64,000 nucleotides of DNA from Carallia brachiata (lineage: Eukaryota > Streptophyta > Magnoliopsida > Malpighiales > Rhizophoraceae): assembly GCA_021464245.1 (NCBI GenBank), contig JADCRB010000037.1:4046056-4110055 (forward strand), given 5' to 3'. The notes below the pieces were generated by a model, which saw only the letters and a program-made list of their open reading frames with translations, did not search any database and had not been told where the DNA came from. This document shows, piece by piece, positions 12,871-25,125 of this stretch (positions within the stretch are counted from its first letter, which is position 1; each line of letters starts with the position of its first letter). Both the position numbers and the translations under genes were made by a program.

Positions 12871-14301
12871 TTTAAAAACGCACATATTACAGTTTCGATT
12901 ATTCGCCTAGGGAGTATTTGCTTGACCAGCTCTAATCAAAGCGATCGGCTAATCATCATGCTGCTGTTCAAGTGGCCAAGGTTAGCCATATCTCTCTAAA
13001 TAATTCATCTCTGGTTGTATTGCCGGTGAGCCAGGTGTCTTCTGTTCTTCTTTTGGGCATCTGGCAATTTTTTCATGGAAAGCATCCTGTCTGTAGTGCT
13101 GTCATAACTGTATATCATGTTTATAACATGTAATCATCATGTATTGTAGCCATTGTAGTAGAACAAAACCAATCAAAAAAATGAGATCCTGTTGTTACTG
13201 CTTAACCAAAAGAAAACGCATATTCTAATTGATGAATGCTGTTGAAATCAACCGCTGGCCCACGACTTGCATGAGGGCTCCCCCCTTTTGGCTTACGCAG
13301 TAGTAGCCAGATTGACATCATCCGCATCTCTTGAGAAGTCAATGACCTTTTGGGAGGTGAGGAGCTGAACCAGCACAACCCCATAACTATTATACATCAC
13401 CCTTATCAGTTAAATGGTAGTCCTCAAAGAATATGGAACAGCCAGATTGACATCATCCGCATCTCTTGAGAAGTCAATGGCCTTCTGGGAGGTCAGGAGC
13501 TGAAGCAGCACGACCCCATAACTATTAAATATCACCCTTATCAGTTAAATGGCAGTCCTCGCAGAATATGGAACCTCAAAGACACCACCGGTTTCGGCAG
13601 TCTTATATACGCCTATAAGGGAAAGAAGGTTTTGCATTAGTTTTAGGTGTGATCATCTTGCTAGCATGAGCATAGCTGCAAAGCTGCATTGTACAAAGAG
13701 GAAAGCAGTGAGGTGAATAACAGGTTGGAGAATGAGTTTAAAGTCTGTGAAATGAAAATTCGGAAACTGGCTGCAAAAGAAAGACTTTTGCCATTTATTG
13801 GACTGAGAGGATCCCTTCTGACTTCTCCAGGGTTTGCACCTGGATGGAATTTCAATTTCTAGCCGTGTTGCAGGCAAGAAAATCTAATGCCAAAAAAAGC
13901 TGAAGATTGTCTGGTGGTTCTTCTTGGTTTCTCCTTTCTTCATGTGGTTCAACAGCAAATCATGAAACCAAATAAACATCTATCAGGATAACCAAAGGGG
14001 AAACCATTGCACAAGTACCTTCTAAATGCCACTAATTTCAACTTTCTATTCTCTTACAAACTTACATGTGGCCGGAGCAACAAAGTAATTGACAATTAAC
14101 GAGAGGCATTAAACACACGCATGAAAATAAATGACATAATCTGTTTATGTGACACTTTCCAATTGAAAGTACAAAGTCAATCTGGTCTCATTGAGGGTGG
14201 CACATTGAAGCAGGATAGCAATCCAATTCAGCAAATAAACTATTAGCCGCGCTGCTTGGCTTGTCCTTATTAACAAACCAAAAGGACGAGTGATAATTGC
14301 A
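12871..14301. other. Intergenic region between convergent genes
   Basis: This is the probable 3' UTR of the protease, then a 135-base tandem duplication (13306-13572), then the probable 3' UTR of the FKBP gene on the other strand. I see no gene here. Confidence 0.7.
13306..13572. repeat. Two-copy 135-bp tandem duplication
   Basis: GCCAGATTGACATCATCCGC begins at 13306 and again at 13441. The following roughly 130 bases match with a few substitutions (for example GACCTTTTGGG versus GGCCTTCTGGG). Both copies end near an AGAATATGGAAC block. It is a recent local duplication with no reading frame of note. Confidence 0.9.
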
Positions 14302-17300
14302 TTAACCTTCAACAATTTTCACAGGAGACCTGCACAACAAACCAATGATTTAAAGTACTGCTAGCGAACCACCAGGAATCATAATCAGATGGACAAAATG
14401 GTTTTATGATTGATTAGCAATGAAATACTAATTAGGCTCGCAGACTTACCCAAATGGGCTTTGTTTGATGGCCAGCAGTTCAACATCCAACTGCAGATTT
14501 AAAAGATATACAATAAATTGACACATCACCCCTTTGTCTTGAGCTCAGAAATACTAGATGATACACAAAGGCAATGAAAAATTACAAATTCAGACTTTAA
14601 GAAATGAATTGCATGTCAGGGTTTGATGGAGGCTCAATTCATTGTCCATCCCAGAAAAAAGGAAGAAGAAAAAAAATCATGGGTAACTACAAAGTGGAAC
14701 GGTTTGATCTCACCCATAGAAAGCTCCTTTAACTCTTAAAAGACTCTGCCGTCTTAAAGAAATTAGATTTTTGTACTAAAACGTTTTAACTAATATGACA
14801 AGCAATAAAATGGTTGAAGAGACGAGAGCAACAAAGAATGAAGTTGGACGTTTAAACAGATAGAATGAAGCAGAAAGGCAATTGCACTGTTCTTTGCATC
14901 AAGGTAAATATGAATAATTTACTGTAAATGTATGTGAACCTGGAACATATACAAAATGCTCCTATGAAGTCAATTTGTTCAAAACAAAGGTGAAGGCATG
15001 CATTTCAGACATTAGAAAATTTACTGATCTTATTCTTGACATCCATTCTTCTTTAGGATACATGGTTTGTGTACATAACTACATATAAAAATTTTCCCGT
15101 AATATTTATGGACGACACTTAAATTGGTTCTCACTCTGAAAATTTTTAAAAAAAGGACTAAAGAGTAAAGAAATTAAACTTCTCACCTCTATTGTTGCAT
15201 TTGGAGGAATTTCCTGGACTCCTTTACTTCCATATGCTAGCTCAGGAGGAACTATCAGCAAACGCTGCAGCATTGTCACAAGACTTTATCAAATTTCTTA
15301 CTTGAGATCCAACCAAATTTATAGTCCCAGTATGACTCTATTTCATCTTGTGTCATATTTGCTTGATTCAATATTGAGCTTCTCTTAAGAGTGGCTATGG
15401 AGTCAGCTAACTCATAACAGAGGAAAACAAATAGTGGCAACAACCTTTATCTCAAAATATTGATAAGCCAACACTACTTTTTTGGCCCGACTGATTGCAT
15501 GGACATGAACACAAATAAGTTCAAAGAATATCTACATTAAGGCTTGGGGTTTGAAATGAAAGACTAATTATAGGCTGTATTTTGACGGCCAAAATTAAAA
15601 GGAAAGCCTACTAATTTAAAGGCTTCTTTTTATGTGATATTACACCCTTGCATATTATATAGGTTCTTGCTCATGTGCTTTTCGGCAAGATGGTATAATA
15701 TAGTACATTTCAAAAACCAATCTCACCTGGCCACCCACACGCATGCCTTGAACACCGAGGTCCAATCCTTTAAGGACTGTTCCCCTCTCAGACTGGCCAA
15801 CATCAAATCCATAGGGCTGCATTAATTGAAGGAACTAAAGGTGAATGAAGAGGCAAAGGATTTTAAAGAAAAGAATGCACTTTATCATTGAGAACCCTAT
15901 GGCATGAAATCTACACGATTCCTTTCTACATGCAAAAACTTCAGTGTTGCATACAACACCTCTATAATGAAGCAGCAACTCTATTTGAACAGAGCATGAA
16001 AGTGCCCAACGGAGTGCATGGCTCTAGCCTTACCGTTCCACCTCCAACACCAAGTCCTTGTCTACTCGTCATAAACGTGATTCCTTTCCATTTGGCAACA
16101 TAATGTACCTAGAGTAAACATAACTTCATGAACACATATTAGATATTACAAGGCAGCAGATAATGATAAAGATGTGCTTAGGACATAATGATAAGTAAGG
16201 GTTCATTACTGACTTTTTTATTGTCTGCATACTAGCTACTCAACAAATCAATAAAACAATCTCATTGGGTACCCGAACTTCTTTTCTATGTTTCCAAGCC
16301 GCTTAACTATAGGTACTGTAGTAGATCTTGGCTACCTTGGAAACAAGCCTAAAGAACTAATAAGGGAATGGAACATACCAAGAAGTTTGAATTGATTAAA
16401 ACCATGCTATTGAGTTCAATGGAAGCAGATATGAAATATTATCAAAGGCAAACCAAACAAATGAATCGCAGGCAAATATCGACATGTTACAAAGTAATTG
16501 AAGATCAAATAGTCAAAATATTGAAATTTATCTGGGCCACAACCATACTGCAACCCGGGATCCCTTCACAGCCTCAGCTCCTCCCCCAACCTTCAAGTCA
16601 TAATACCTGAATTATTTTTCAATCAGGATTTAACTGAATTTGTGTATAACAAAAGACTTTCATGTAAAATCATAAAATAATCTAGATATAACACAGCGAT
16701 GAAAATTAAATGAGAAATTGCATTGTTGGTGGAATGAAATATGACTAATTTATCCGGCATCATCATATACAAAGACTTCTTCTTTACAAGGAAACAAAAT
16801 TTGTATATGTGTGCTTATTGTATAGAAATTGGCTTTCAGTTGGATTTGTTTGAAGTTAACATTCAAATAATCTATAAAATGCAATCATAGATGACTTCAA
16901 TGATGTAAAAAAAAAAAAAAGATGCAATCACAGATAATTTAAAAATTGAGAAAAAAGGACAGAATCACAGCATAAATTATTGAAGCTTGAGCCATGTGTA
17001 CTAACTTCAGGCCATTTGGAAGGGTCGTGAATTCACTCTCCGGTATCTTTGCACCTCTAAGCTGCAGAAAACAAAATATTTACACAATTTGGAAACCATT
17101 CAAATTCAATAGCACCAAACAATGAGCCCCAAGTAAAGGAAAGAACTTACAGCTCTTCTACTGGTACTAACAGCCTCAGCCACATCACAGACAGAAGTTC
17201 CAACAGCTGCAGTCAAAACTTAAAAGGAAAGAATAACAAATGAACTGAAAAATTTGACCATCAAATATTAAGGGAAAAAAAGAAAGCAAAAAGAAAAAGC

Positions 17301-17868
17301 AAACGATAAGATTTTATCCAAATTATTATTGAGTGTAATGTGTTAAGAACAAAATAAAGAATAGCCTTTACAAACAGAATTCAAGACCCAACAACCAAAA
17401 CTGCCATACAAGCGTACTTGACTAGTGTAGATTGTCAAATAAGGCCCTTGAACCTCGAATCTTCAGAACATTATATTTTATCAATACGGGACACTAAACT
17501 TTTTAACATAGATAATAAAGATGTGAAAAGAGATAATGAACCAACCACTTGAAAGGAGAGAAGCAAGCAGTGGTCTCCTACCCTCATGGAGAAAAGGGTC
17601 TGAGGTTGGCTCTTTATTAACGTCGTCTGAGGAAACCAAGGAGCAGCGACAAGCAAAGGCGCCCGATTTCCTGATGGGTGGCCTCCTCAACCCTGCAAGA
17701 AGTTAGGACAAAGACACAAGCTTTAAAGTGAAACCCCAGTATTTGTAAAGCGTAAATTGAGTGAGATAGAGAGGTGGATGGAGATTTACTTGTAATGGGA
17801 ATGGAGGGTATAGGCTTGTGGAAGAGGACTGGTTTCTGTTGGTAGCAATGGAAGAGCGATCGTTCCAT
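14302..17868 (-). CDS. FKBP18: FKBP-type peptidyl-prolyl cis-trans isomerase, chloroplast (FKBP18-like)
   Basis: Ten exons on the minus strand give 235 residues: 17868-17790, 17692-17546, 17206-17151, 17061-17006, 16606-16549, 16108-16034, 15816-15727, 15264-15187, 14490-14450, 14329-14302. All phases join. The N-terminal 75 or so residues are basic and Ser-rich and act as a likely plastid (thylakoid lumen) transit peptide. The mature part has the FKBP fold: KGSRVAVHYVAKWKG, then LGVGGGTPYGFDVG, GMRVGGQR, IVPPELAYGSKGVQEIPPNA and the C-terminal strand LDVELLAIKQSPFG. The tail SPVKIVEG and the segment AVGTSVCDVAEAVSTSRRA match the FKBP18 subfamily as I remember it. Function by family: prolyl isomerisation or chaperoning of lumenal proteins. 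Several rotamase aromatic positions differ from FKBP12, as is usual for lumenal FKBPs, so activity may be weak. Confidence 0.9.
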
Positions 17869-19682
17869 TTTGAGTTCGTTTGTGGCGGTTAGATGGAAGA
17901 TGGGAAAATTTAATTAAACTTTCTGTGTTCTGCTCTTTTTGGTTTTGGTTTGTGCGTCAGGATTTTTTTTTTTTTTTTTTTTGAGAGAAGAGGATAAGAT
18001 CGTCAATACCATCCACATAGCAAACAAGCACTCCAAAATGTAATAAAGAAAGGGTCTGAAACTTTGACCAAAAACAAGGAAAAAAAACAAAGAAAGAAAG
18101 GTCTACAACTGAAGTGAGAGGCTCTAGAATTTTGACTGAAGAGAAAAAAGGAACGCATACAATCATAGTTCAAACAGGACCTGAGGCATACAATCCTACT
18201 AAGATATTTGTCATCGGACTTGGGTGTACTGAGAGCGCTCAGAGTGATCAAGCTTTATCTCAAATGGTGGAGATTTTGGCCGATCGTGCTGGAATGTGAG
18301 GTACTGAACTAGACACATCACTTACAAAATGAAAACAAAATTATAGAGTTTTAAAAGCAGATTTGACGTTAATACTCTCGTGTTTAAATTGGCCGAGTGT
18401 CACAAAGGTAAAAAAGTGAGGATTCTTGAAAAAAAAATAGAATGCAAAAATTACTAAAACATGCAAAAATTAATAAAATAATTTTTTTGGACGTTAGATA
18501 TGCCCTAGTCACAAAAGGTTGTATTTTAATAGAAAAAAGTTGTATGGCGACGAGAAGAATTTTTTGATTATAATCATTTGAGAAACTGTTGTAATTTGAT
18601 GGATTCGTTGTGTAATAAAATAATAATAATTTTTTTTTAATTATATTTATAATTTAAAAAATTACATAATAAATATAGTAAATTACAATCTAAAAATTTT
18701 TTTGATAAATTCTCCCTGGTCACGTAACAGTATTTATTTTAATATACTCCTCTCTCTCTCAAAATCGACCCCAGCAACGCATCGCAAGACCATTTCGTCT
18801 TCATGGTGGCCAATTGCAGGCATCCATCATCATCTAATCGGATCCTAATTCCCTCATCAGATCCGATCCATTCCTGCTATTTTTCTCCATTTCATTTGCA
18901 TGTTGCCCCACCTGTCTAATGCCTGAGTGCCGACTTGTCGGGAATTATCTTTTTTGTGTAAACTTCCCGTCGTACGTGCCGTGTCTCCGCAAGAATGTCT
19001 TGCAAGGGATTTGATTGAGCAACAACTCAACCTTAAGCGTGTTTTTTTCTTCCTTTTTTAAACAAAAAATTTATTGTGAATACGACGTCTTTCGAATTTA
19101 TGAATCTATGAATCTTTAAGGATGTATTTTGAGTATTTGGCAAAAACAAAAAGAAATTAAAAACATAAGTCAATCTGGACACGATCTTGGCCTAAATTAA
19201 ACGGATCAATGTGAATACATCTTTGATCTGAATTTTTAAATCCAAATTGGGTTTTGTGTCGTACAAAAAGTGTCTAAGGTTTGGTAAATGGGAATTAAAG
19301 GTTTTGGACAATTGATTTCAGACAACATTTGACAGAAGATTTGGCAATCATAGAATTTCTATGCCTATTGTGCAAATATAAGAATCACAAATCATAACTT
19401 GTCAGGAACAGTGCAATGAAAGTCACATATTTTTCTTTTTTTTGGTTCATTACTAATGAAGTTATTAGTTCATTCTGTTGATTACATTTATATAGCCAAT
19501 GCAGTTTGCCATGTTGACTGCAATAAGGCTTGAATTCTACCTAAATTATAGTCAATTGTACTGTAGTAGTTTACAGGACTAAAAATTTCAAGTTCGAAAT
19601 TCTAATAATAACTAAATATTAAAAAAAAAAAAAAGAGTAAGAGAGCCTCATGGGAAGGTCTATAGGTGGCCTTCTCTAATGT
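17869..19682. other. Intergenic region between FKBP18 and the CHUP1-like gene
   Basis: It should contain the FKBP18 promoter (adjacent to 17868). A poly(T) run at 17961-17981 heads a less AT-rich segment to about 18300 that contains a 61-codon open frame I do not recognise. A dispersed repeat copy lies at about 18560-18735. Confidence 0.6.
18560..18735. repeat. Dispersed AT-rich repeat, copy 1
   Basis: The stretch with TTGTGTAATAAAATAATAAT, ACATAATAAATATAGTAAATTACA and a closing ..AAATT(C/T)..GGTCACGTAACAGTAT block is matched, diverged, by 49640-49817. Shared order and spacing show a common origin. The family is not recognised. Confidence 0.55.
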
Positions 19683-21032
19683 TTATGCACTAGCAAAAGA
19701 GCTCCTAGCATGAATTAGCTGCTCTTCTTCGATGTGCCCTGAAACATGCCTGCCGGAGCACTTGCTTTCATGCTTTTCTTTTTCATCCAACTTTGTTTTC
19801 ATGCTCTCACCTCCTTCCACCCATCTTTTCAGCTTTTGAATCAACTTTTTCTTCCTTTTTGGACAAGCCTGACCACCAGTTGCTGCGGCTGAATCATGGT
19901 GTTGCTGTTCTGGGCCTTGATCTTCAAATTCTCTGCTTCCTCCAAGGTCTAGTTGTTCCAAATGACTTATCCTGTCCTCAATCTCCTCCTGGACTCCGAT
20001 TTCTTGTTAACTCATGCCTTAAGCACGCATTGGTCCATCTTAAGTAGGCAAGTTCCGTAGCTTCGGCCACTCGATCATTTTGCAGCTGTTTTAACTCATT
20101 TAGAAGATGATTGTAATCTTCCTTTGTTATATGTTCCTCTTCGATCTGCAAAATGGTAAGCCTCCCCAAATGTCATTAAAAGTTCATGCTTTTTTTTTTT
20201 TTTTCTCTTATTAATTAAAAGAGATAAAATTGGACCTTTGAAATTGGTGGGGCTGAATGTTCCTCAGAGTTTAGCCTTGCCAAATGCTGATTCTTTCCCT
20301 CTTGTAGTTGATTGACAATTGTATGCAATTCCCGGATTTCATCCTCCAGTTTCCTGATGACATTAGTCATTGTATCAATCGCTTCACAGCATCTCAATAT
20401 TTCTGCTTCTGCAGCCTCAATCTTTGAATTCTTTTCTCTTATAACAAGTGTTTGCTCTTTTCTTTTCCTTGATAGCTTCTTCAGCTTCCTTTGAAGCAAC
20501 CCATTTTCCTGCTTGGTGAATTCGAGCTGTTGCAGCACATTTAGATACTCCACCAACAAATTCTCAAATCTCGTTTATCAGTTTCCATGGATGAAAGCTC
20601 CCTAGCCAAGAACTCGACGCGAGCAATCTCTGATGACATCATATTCCTAATCTCCACAAGCACAGATTCCTGCTCTTTGATAGAGTGAAAGCAAAGAAAC
20701 TGTTTCTCCAGTTCCCATTCTCTATTTCGAAGCTCTTCCGTTCTGTTTCTAAGACTTAGTACTTCCTCTTCAACATTGACCTCATCATGATCCTCAGATT
20801 TTTCTATGGGGCTCAAAGGACAATAACTCTCCATCATTTTCTCTTTATTTTCTTTAATGGGTGATGAAGTATATTTGAGATTATGATCGCTAGCTTCATC
20901 TGTCAATTCCTCATGACAAGAATTAATGGTTTCCTGGGAACTTACCCTGGTTTCCAATGATGAAGGAGGATTGGCTCCTATGTTTCTCGCTATGATCCTA
21001 GCATATGCAAAACCAACCACAGATATAACCAT
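19683..21032 (-). pseudogene. CHUP1/IPGA1-like coiled-coil protein gene with two frame breaks
   Basis: On the minus strand a frame opens at 21032 with a hydrophobic N-terminus (MVISVVGFAYARIIARNIGA), followed by an acidic low-complexity part and long heptad-rich coiled coils. The conserved block ELAYLRWTNACLRHEL (about 20055-20010) is the signature of the CHUP1/IPGA1 family, whose members bind actin or microtubules at organelle surfaces or the cortex. A basic C-terminal block (KKKLIQKLKRWVEGGE) and the stop at 19683 follow. One intron (20235-20146, donor GTCC, acceptor GCAG) joins in phase. Two breaks remain: near 20568-20572 the frame changes between TDKR and FENLLVEY, and near 19975 it changes between SPGG and the following IEDRISHLEQ-type frame. 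No intron explains either. The predicted length of about 420 residues is short compared with CHUP1 itself. It is either a recent pseudogene or has two 1-base assembly errors. An in-frame TGA just upstream of 21032 supports that start. Confidence 0.7.
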
Positions 21033-24000
21033 GGGAATTCAGCTTTTAGCAGCAATGGCTTGATGACCGCTGTCTTTGAATCTGTGCTCTCCATCTGAAA
21101 CAAGTCTGATGTTCAAACCTGTACCAACCAAAGAAGACTTAGATTGTTGGCATTAAAAATTGATCAAATTGTTGGCATTGATAGAAAGTTGCTATGAGAT
21201 TCTTTACCTTTGTGATTTTTCTTGGCCTTTGCTTTTTCTTGAGGTGGGAGGCTCAGTGGCCAGGCCTTGTGCTTTTTGACTACTCAACATCACCTTTTAG
21301 GCCACCTTCATTTCACATATCTCTCACGCTGCTTGGTATCTAATTCCTTTTTGCTTCATTAAGTTGCTTTTAAAATGATGATGGTTTTCTTCCTTGAAAT
21401 ACTATTTACGATTCTTCCATACTATCATCAAATTAAGGTGTCAAAAAGTGAGTCGATCCGATAACCCGTTTAAATCTATCCAAAAAAATTTGGTTAGAAC
21501 CAATTTTTCAACACGAATCCAAAAGTGACACAACCAAAAATGATCCGAAAATTTTGGGTTGGATCCAGGTTACCCGTTGGGTTAAAAAAAGACAAAATAG
21601 TAAAAATTTTGACTTTTACTTTATTATCTTTTTTAAATACTAATTAGTACCATTTTCGTAAAATATAAATATATATGGCAAAAATTAAATATAAACATTT
21701 AGTTTTATAGAAATGAATTTTAAATTTAATTAAAATATTTTATTTTAGTGAAAAATGACTTAAAAAAATAATAATTCAGTGCGAATTCGACGCGAATTCG
21801 ATCTGAATCCAACCCAATATAAAACGACTCAACCCGAATCCGAACCGAATATAACGTACCTAAAAGTAACCAACTCAAAATGACCGAACTCGAAACGACC
21901 AATCAAACCCAATCAACCACTTTTTACACCACTTTCAGGAATACCAGTCCATGGATTAAAATTTAGTCCGAGCCCATAGATAAAGCTTGCCACAAGTAAA
22001 ATTTTGCCTTGCCAATTGTTTTGGGTTTGTACTTCTTTCGTTTCTTCCGTCATATAAAACTGAAATAAAACTATAGATTCATCTACGAAATTGCATGCGC
22101 CTCGGTAAAAGTCGCGAACTAGTACATAAAATATATTTTTTTTCGTGGGGCGGAGCGGAGGAATATTAGTATACAATTCAATTTACGAGGGGTATATGAA
22201 AGCTTAAAATACCATCAAAGCGTAATACCAACAAAACAAAACCGTGTAGCTTTTTTTTTTTTTTTTGTTATTAAGAATATCAAAACTCATATTGCAATTA
22301 CAAAAAATGTGAAATTTAAAGCTTTAACCTCTTCCTAATATGATTTTAATGAACCAGTTGTTTTAAATAATTATTTTTTATTCGTATTTTTTTGTTTATT
22401 TTTTTAAATAGTGGTCAAAGTGAGCAATCACTTACAGATAAAAATAAATACTCTTCTTCTTCTAATAAAAACTTTTATTATGTTTCGAACTCTTTATTTT
22501 ATTGATTAAGATATTCTCTTAAGAAGTTAGGTTTTGACTGTTGTATTCGTATTTAATATGGGATACATAGTCAAAACTCATGGTGAAAACAGCAACAACA
22601 ATCGCCCATAGTCTCTTAAAAGCCCAATTCACAAATCTTGGGTTTACAACAAAAACCCATTGCCGTTTGGGGCGGAACAGAGCTGTTTTCCCCTAATATC
22701 TTCTCAACAGGCCTACGCTCGTCTAACGAATTGACGTTTTGTTAAACAAAGTGCGAATTGAGAACCGGCAACCGGTAAAGCTTGTCCACAAAGAGAAATA
22801 TGTATCCTAAAAACACTAATAGAAGCTATTTACCGTATTAGTTAGCTAAATTGCTACTGGCAACCGACAATGATAGAGATTGAGGTGACTGAACCGGACC
22901 ATTACGACAATGGTGCTGTTTCATTTCGCCCACATGCCCCGTTTATGAATTGAGCTTGGCTACGAATTCTAAGAATTAAGTGTCTGAATTTTTGTCTAAT
23001 TAAATAAAAAAAAAATTATTGACCTAAAAAAGAAAGATATTTTTTAAATTATGATTATATTTTTTGTAATAAAATTAAAATAATGTTATATATTTAATTA
23101 TTTTCATTACAAAAAATTTCTTAATCATTTTAAAAAATTGCATCCTTGTTTGTAACGTTTCCCTTATGAATTTATGATCTTGGCGTGCAGAGATTTGTTT
23201 TGGTAACGACATTGCTGGTTGCATTTTTTTTTTATTTAATAAAAAAATCATTGAATTACGAGTTAGGCAAACGGAAATAACTTTACGAAAGGATGGATTT
23301 GATGCTTTGAACACTCAAAAGTAAAGAAAAAGAAGAAAAACGAAAATGGACATTCCAATGCTGACTCTTGCCGAGGACGCGAAGACGTGGAATATTACTG
23401 GATGCGCCCAAGAGTAATTGTCAGAAGTCTGCCAACTCACAGTAGCTATGGGGCCTACGGTCTAATATAATCCCAAAACAAACCAAAAAAAATGACGTGC
23501 CCGTTTGATATCAAAGTCAAATTTTACCGCGACTATGAGTTATCTCATGCTTTTGTTCAAAAAAATGAATAATCTCATGCTGCGGGGCCCAAGGTGCTTT
23601 TTTCTTTTTTGACCGCGTGCCTGAAAATTAAGCTCGTGAAAAATGCGATTACAGTGTTCTTCGTACAACAACAGTCTAGTAATTAAAATTTAAATTTTTA
23701 TTTTATAAATTTTAAATTTAAATTATTGAAAAAAAATATGAGATTTATTAAAAAAAATAAGTATTTTTATTGTATAATTATAGTTCAATAGACGTTTAAG
23801 TGGACCCAAACGAAAACACAATTATAGTTCTACCAAAAAAAATAAACGCAATTGTGATGCAAAGCTGCTTCAATTGAATCTATGTTGGCTACTCCTACTC
23901 GACTGACATATGAAAGATTTTTCAAAATCTATAAAAAGGAAAGATTGCTCACAATAAAATTTTGTGCCAAATAAAACTTTCATCCAAAAATCATCAACTG

Positions 24001-25125
24001 GTTCAATTTTAAAAAGAAATTCATTTTTCTTTGTCTGAATTTTTCAATTTTTGTTAACACCATTTCACTTATAAGGAAACATTTTTTTTTTGATCTTATA
24101 TAAGGAAAACTTTTTAAAAAATATTTTTCAATAAAATTCACATCTGTAAATATTAGTATAATTTAGTGATCATTAAATAAAAAATTTGAGATCGAATATG
24201 AGATATGAATTTCATATTTCAGTCATAATTAACTGTCTCCTCTCTAATCATATTAAGAAAAAAAATTGTGTTTATTAGAAAAAAAGCTCAATAAATTTTT
24301 TTAAAAAATATTATATGGATGTTAATATTATCCTTTTTTTTTTAAAATTTGAAGACCATTGGACTAGAAGTCTAAATTCTATTTACTGCACAAGAGTAAT
24401 TCTCTATATCCCCAAAATTCTAAGTAAGTTTTAACTACTAGAATAGAGATAGTTCAATTACTCTCTTCCTACTATTAGAATCTGAGATACAATTTTAAGT
24501 TATAACTATTGAAACAAATATTTAATTTCTAACTATTGGAGTAGAAGTAACTCTCTCAATCTTTGTAAATCTCATACATATGTTTTTTTTGGACCATGAT
24601 GCTAAAAATTTAAATTTAAATTCTAGTCATTTGATTATTTCTTAAAATATGAATATTATGATATACTTATTCATTGTGTTAATTAAAGATTGGGTCACAA
24701 ATATGGATAGAGTTTAGCTTAGGTTATTAGCTCAATTAATGAAAAAAATAAAATACTGTAAAATTTCAAATTAACTCATATTTTTTAATAAATATAAATT
24801 ACTTATTATCTTATACTGTATATAATACATGATATTTTTTAATATAAAAAATAAAAAAAATTTATATAATATAAATTTATGAGTACATTTTAATAAAAAA
24901 ACAATTAAAAGCATCCAAATACAGCGGAAGCCGACTTGCAAAAGAAGCCGTCACCACGTGTTACCTTTTGATAGGTAGGCGTACAGCTCGACAGAATTCA
25001 ACTGCGCCTGGTAGCAGCAGATCAGAAACCCGAACACAAACCCCAGCGCTAGCGCGCCCGCCTAATATTTAATGCCGCTTGCAGGAGCCAAAAACTGCAA
25101 AACCTCTGATTTTGCGAAGCCAAAA
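21033..25125. other. Gene-free intergenic region
   Basis: It is AT-rich and I find no supportable gene. It holds the hAT-like MITE at 21437-21930. The last 150 bases are less AT-rich and should be the promoter and leader of the threonine deaminase gene. Confidence 0.65.
21437..21930. mobile_element. hAT-like MITE
   Basis: The left end GGTGTCAAAAAGTGAGTCGA and the right end ..CCACTTTTTACACC are imperfect terminal inverted repeats (GGTGTCAAAAAGTG versus GGTGTAAAAAGTGG). Inside are GGGTTGGATCC/AACCC blocks in both orientations around an AT-rich core, 494 bases in all. I could not find a matching 8-base target duplication, so the superfamily is tentative. Confidence 0.5.

Noticed and set aside
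17957..18300. Copia-type RT remnant suggested by a CYVDGIDDL-like reading
   Set aside because: Only a few residues resemble the YVDD box and no flanking RT motifs are present in any frame.
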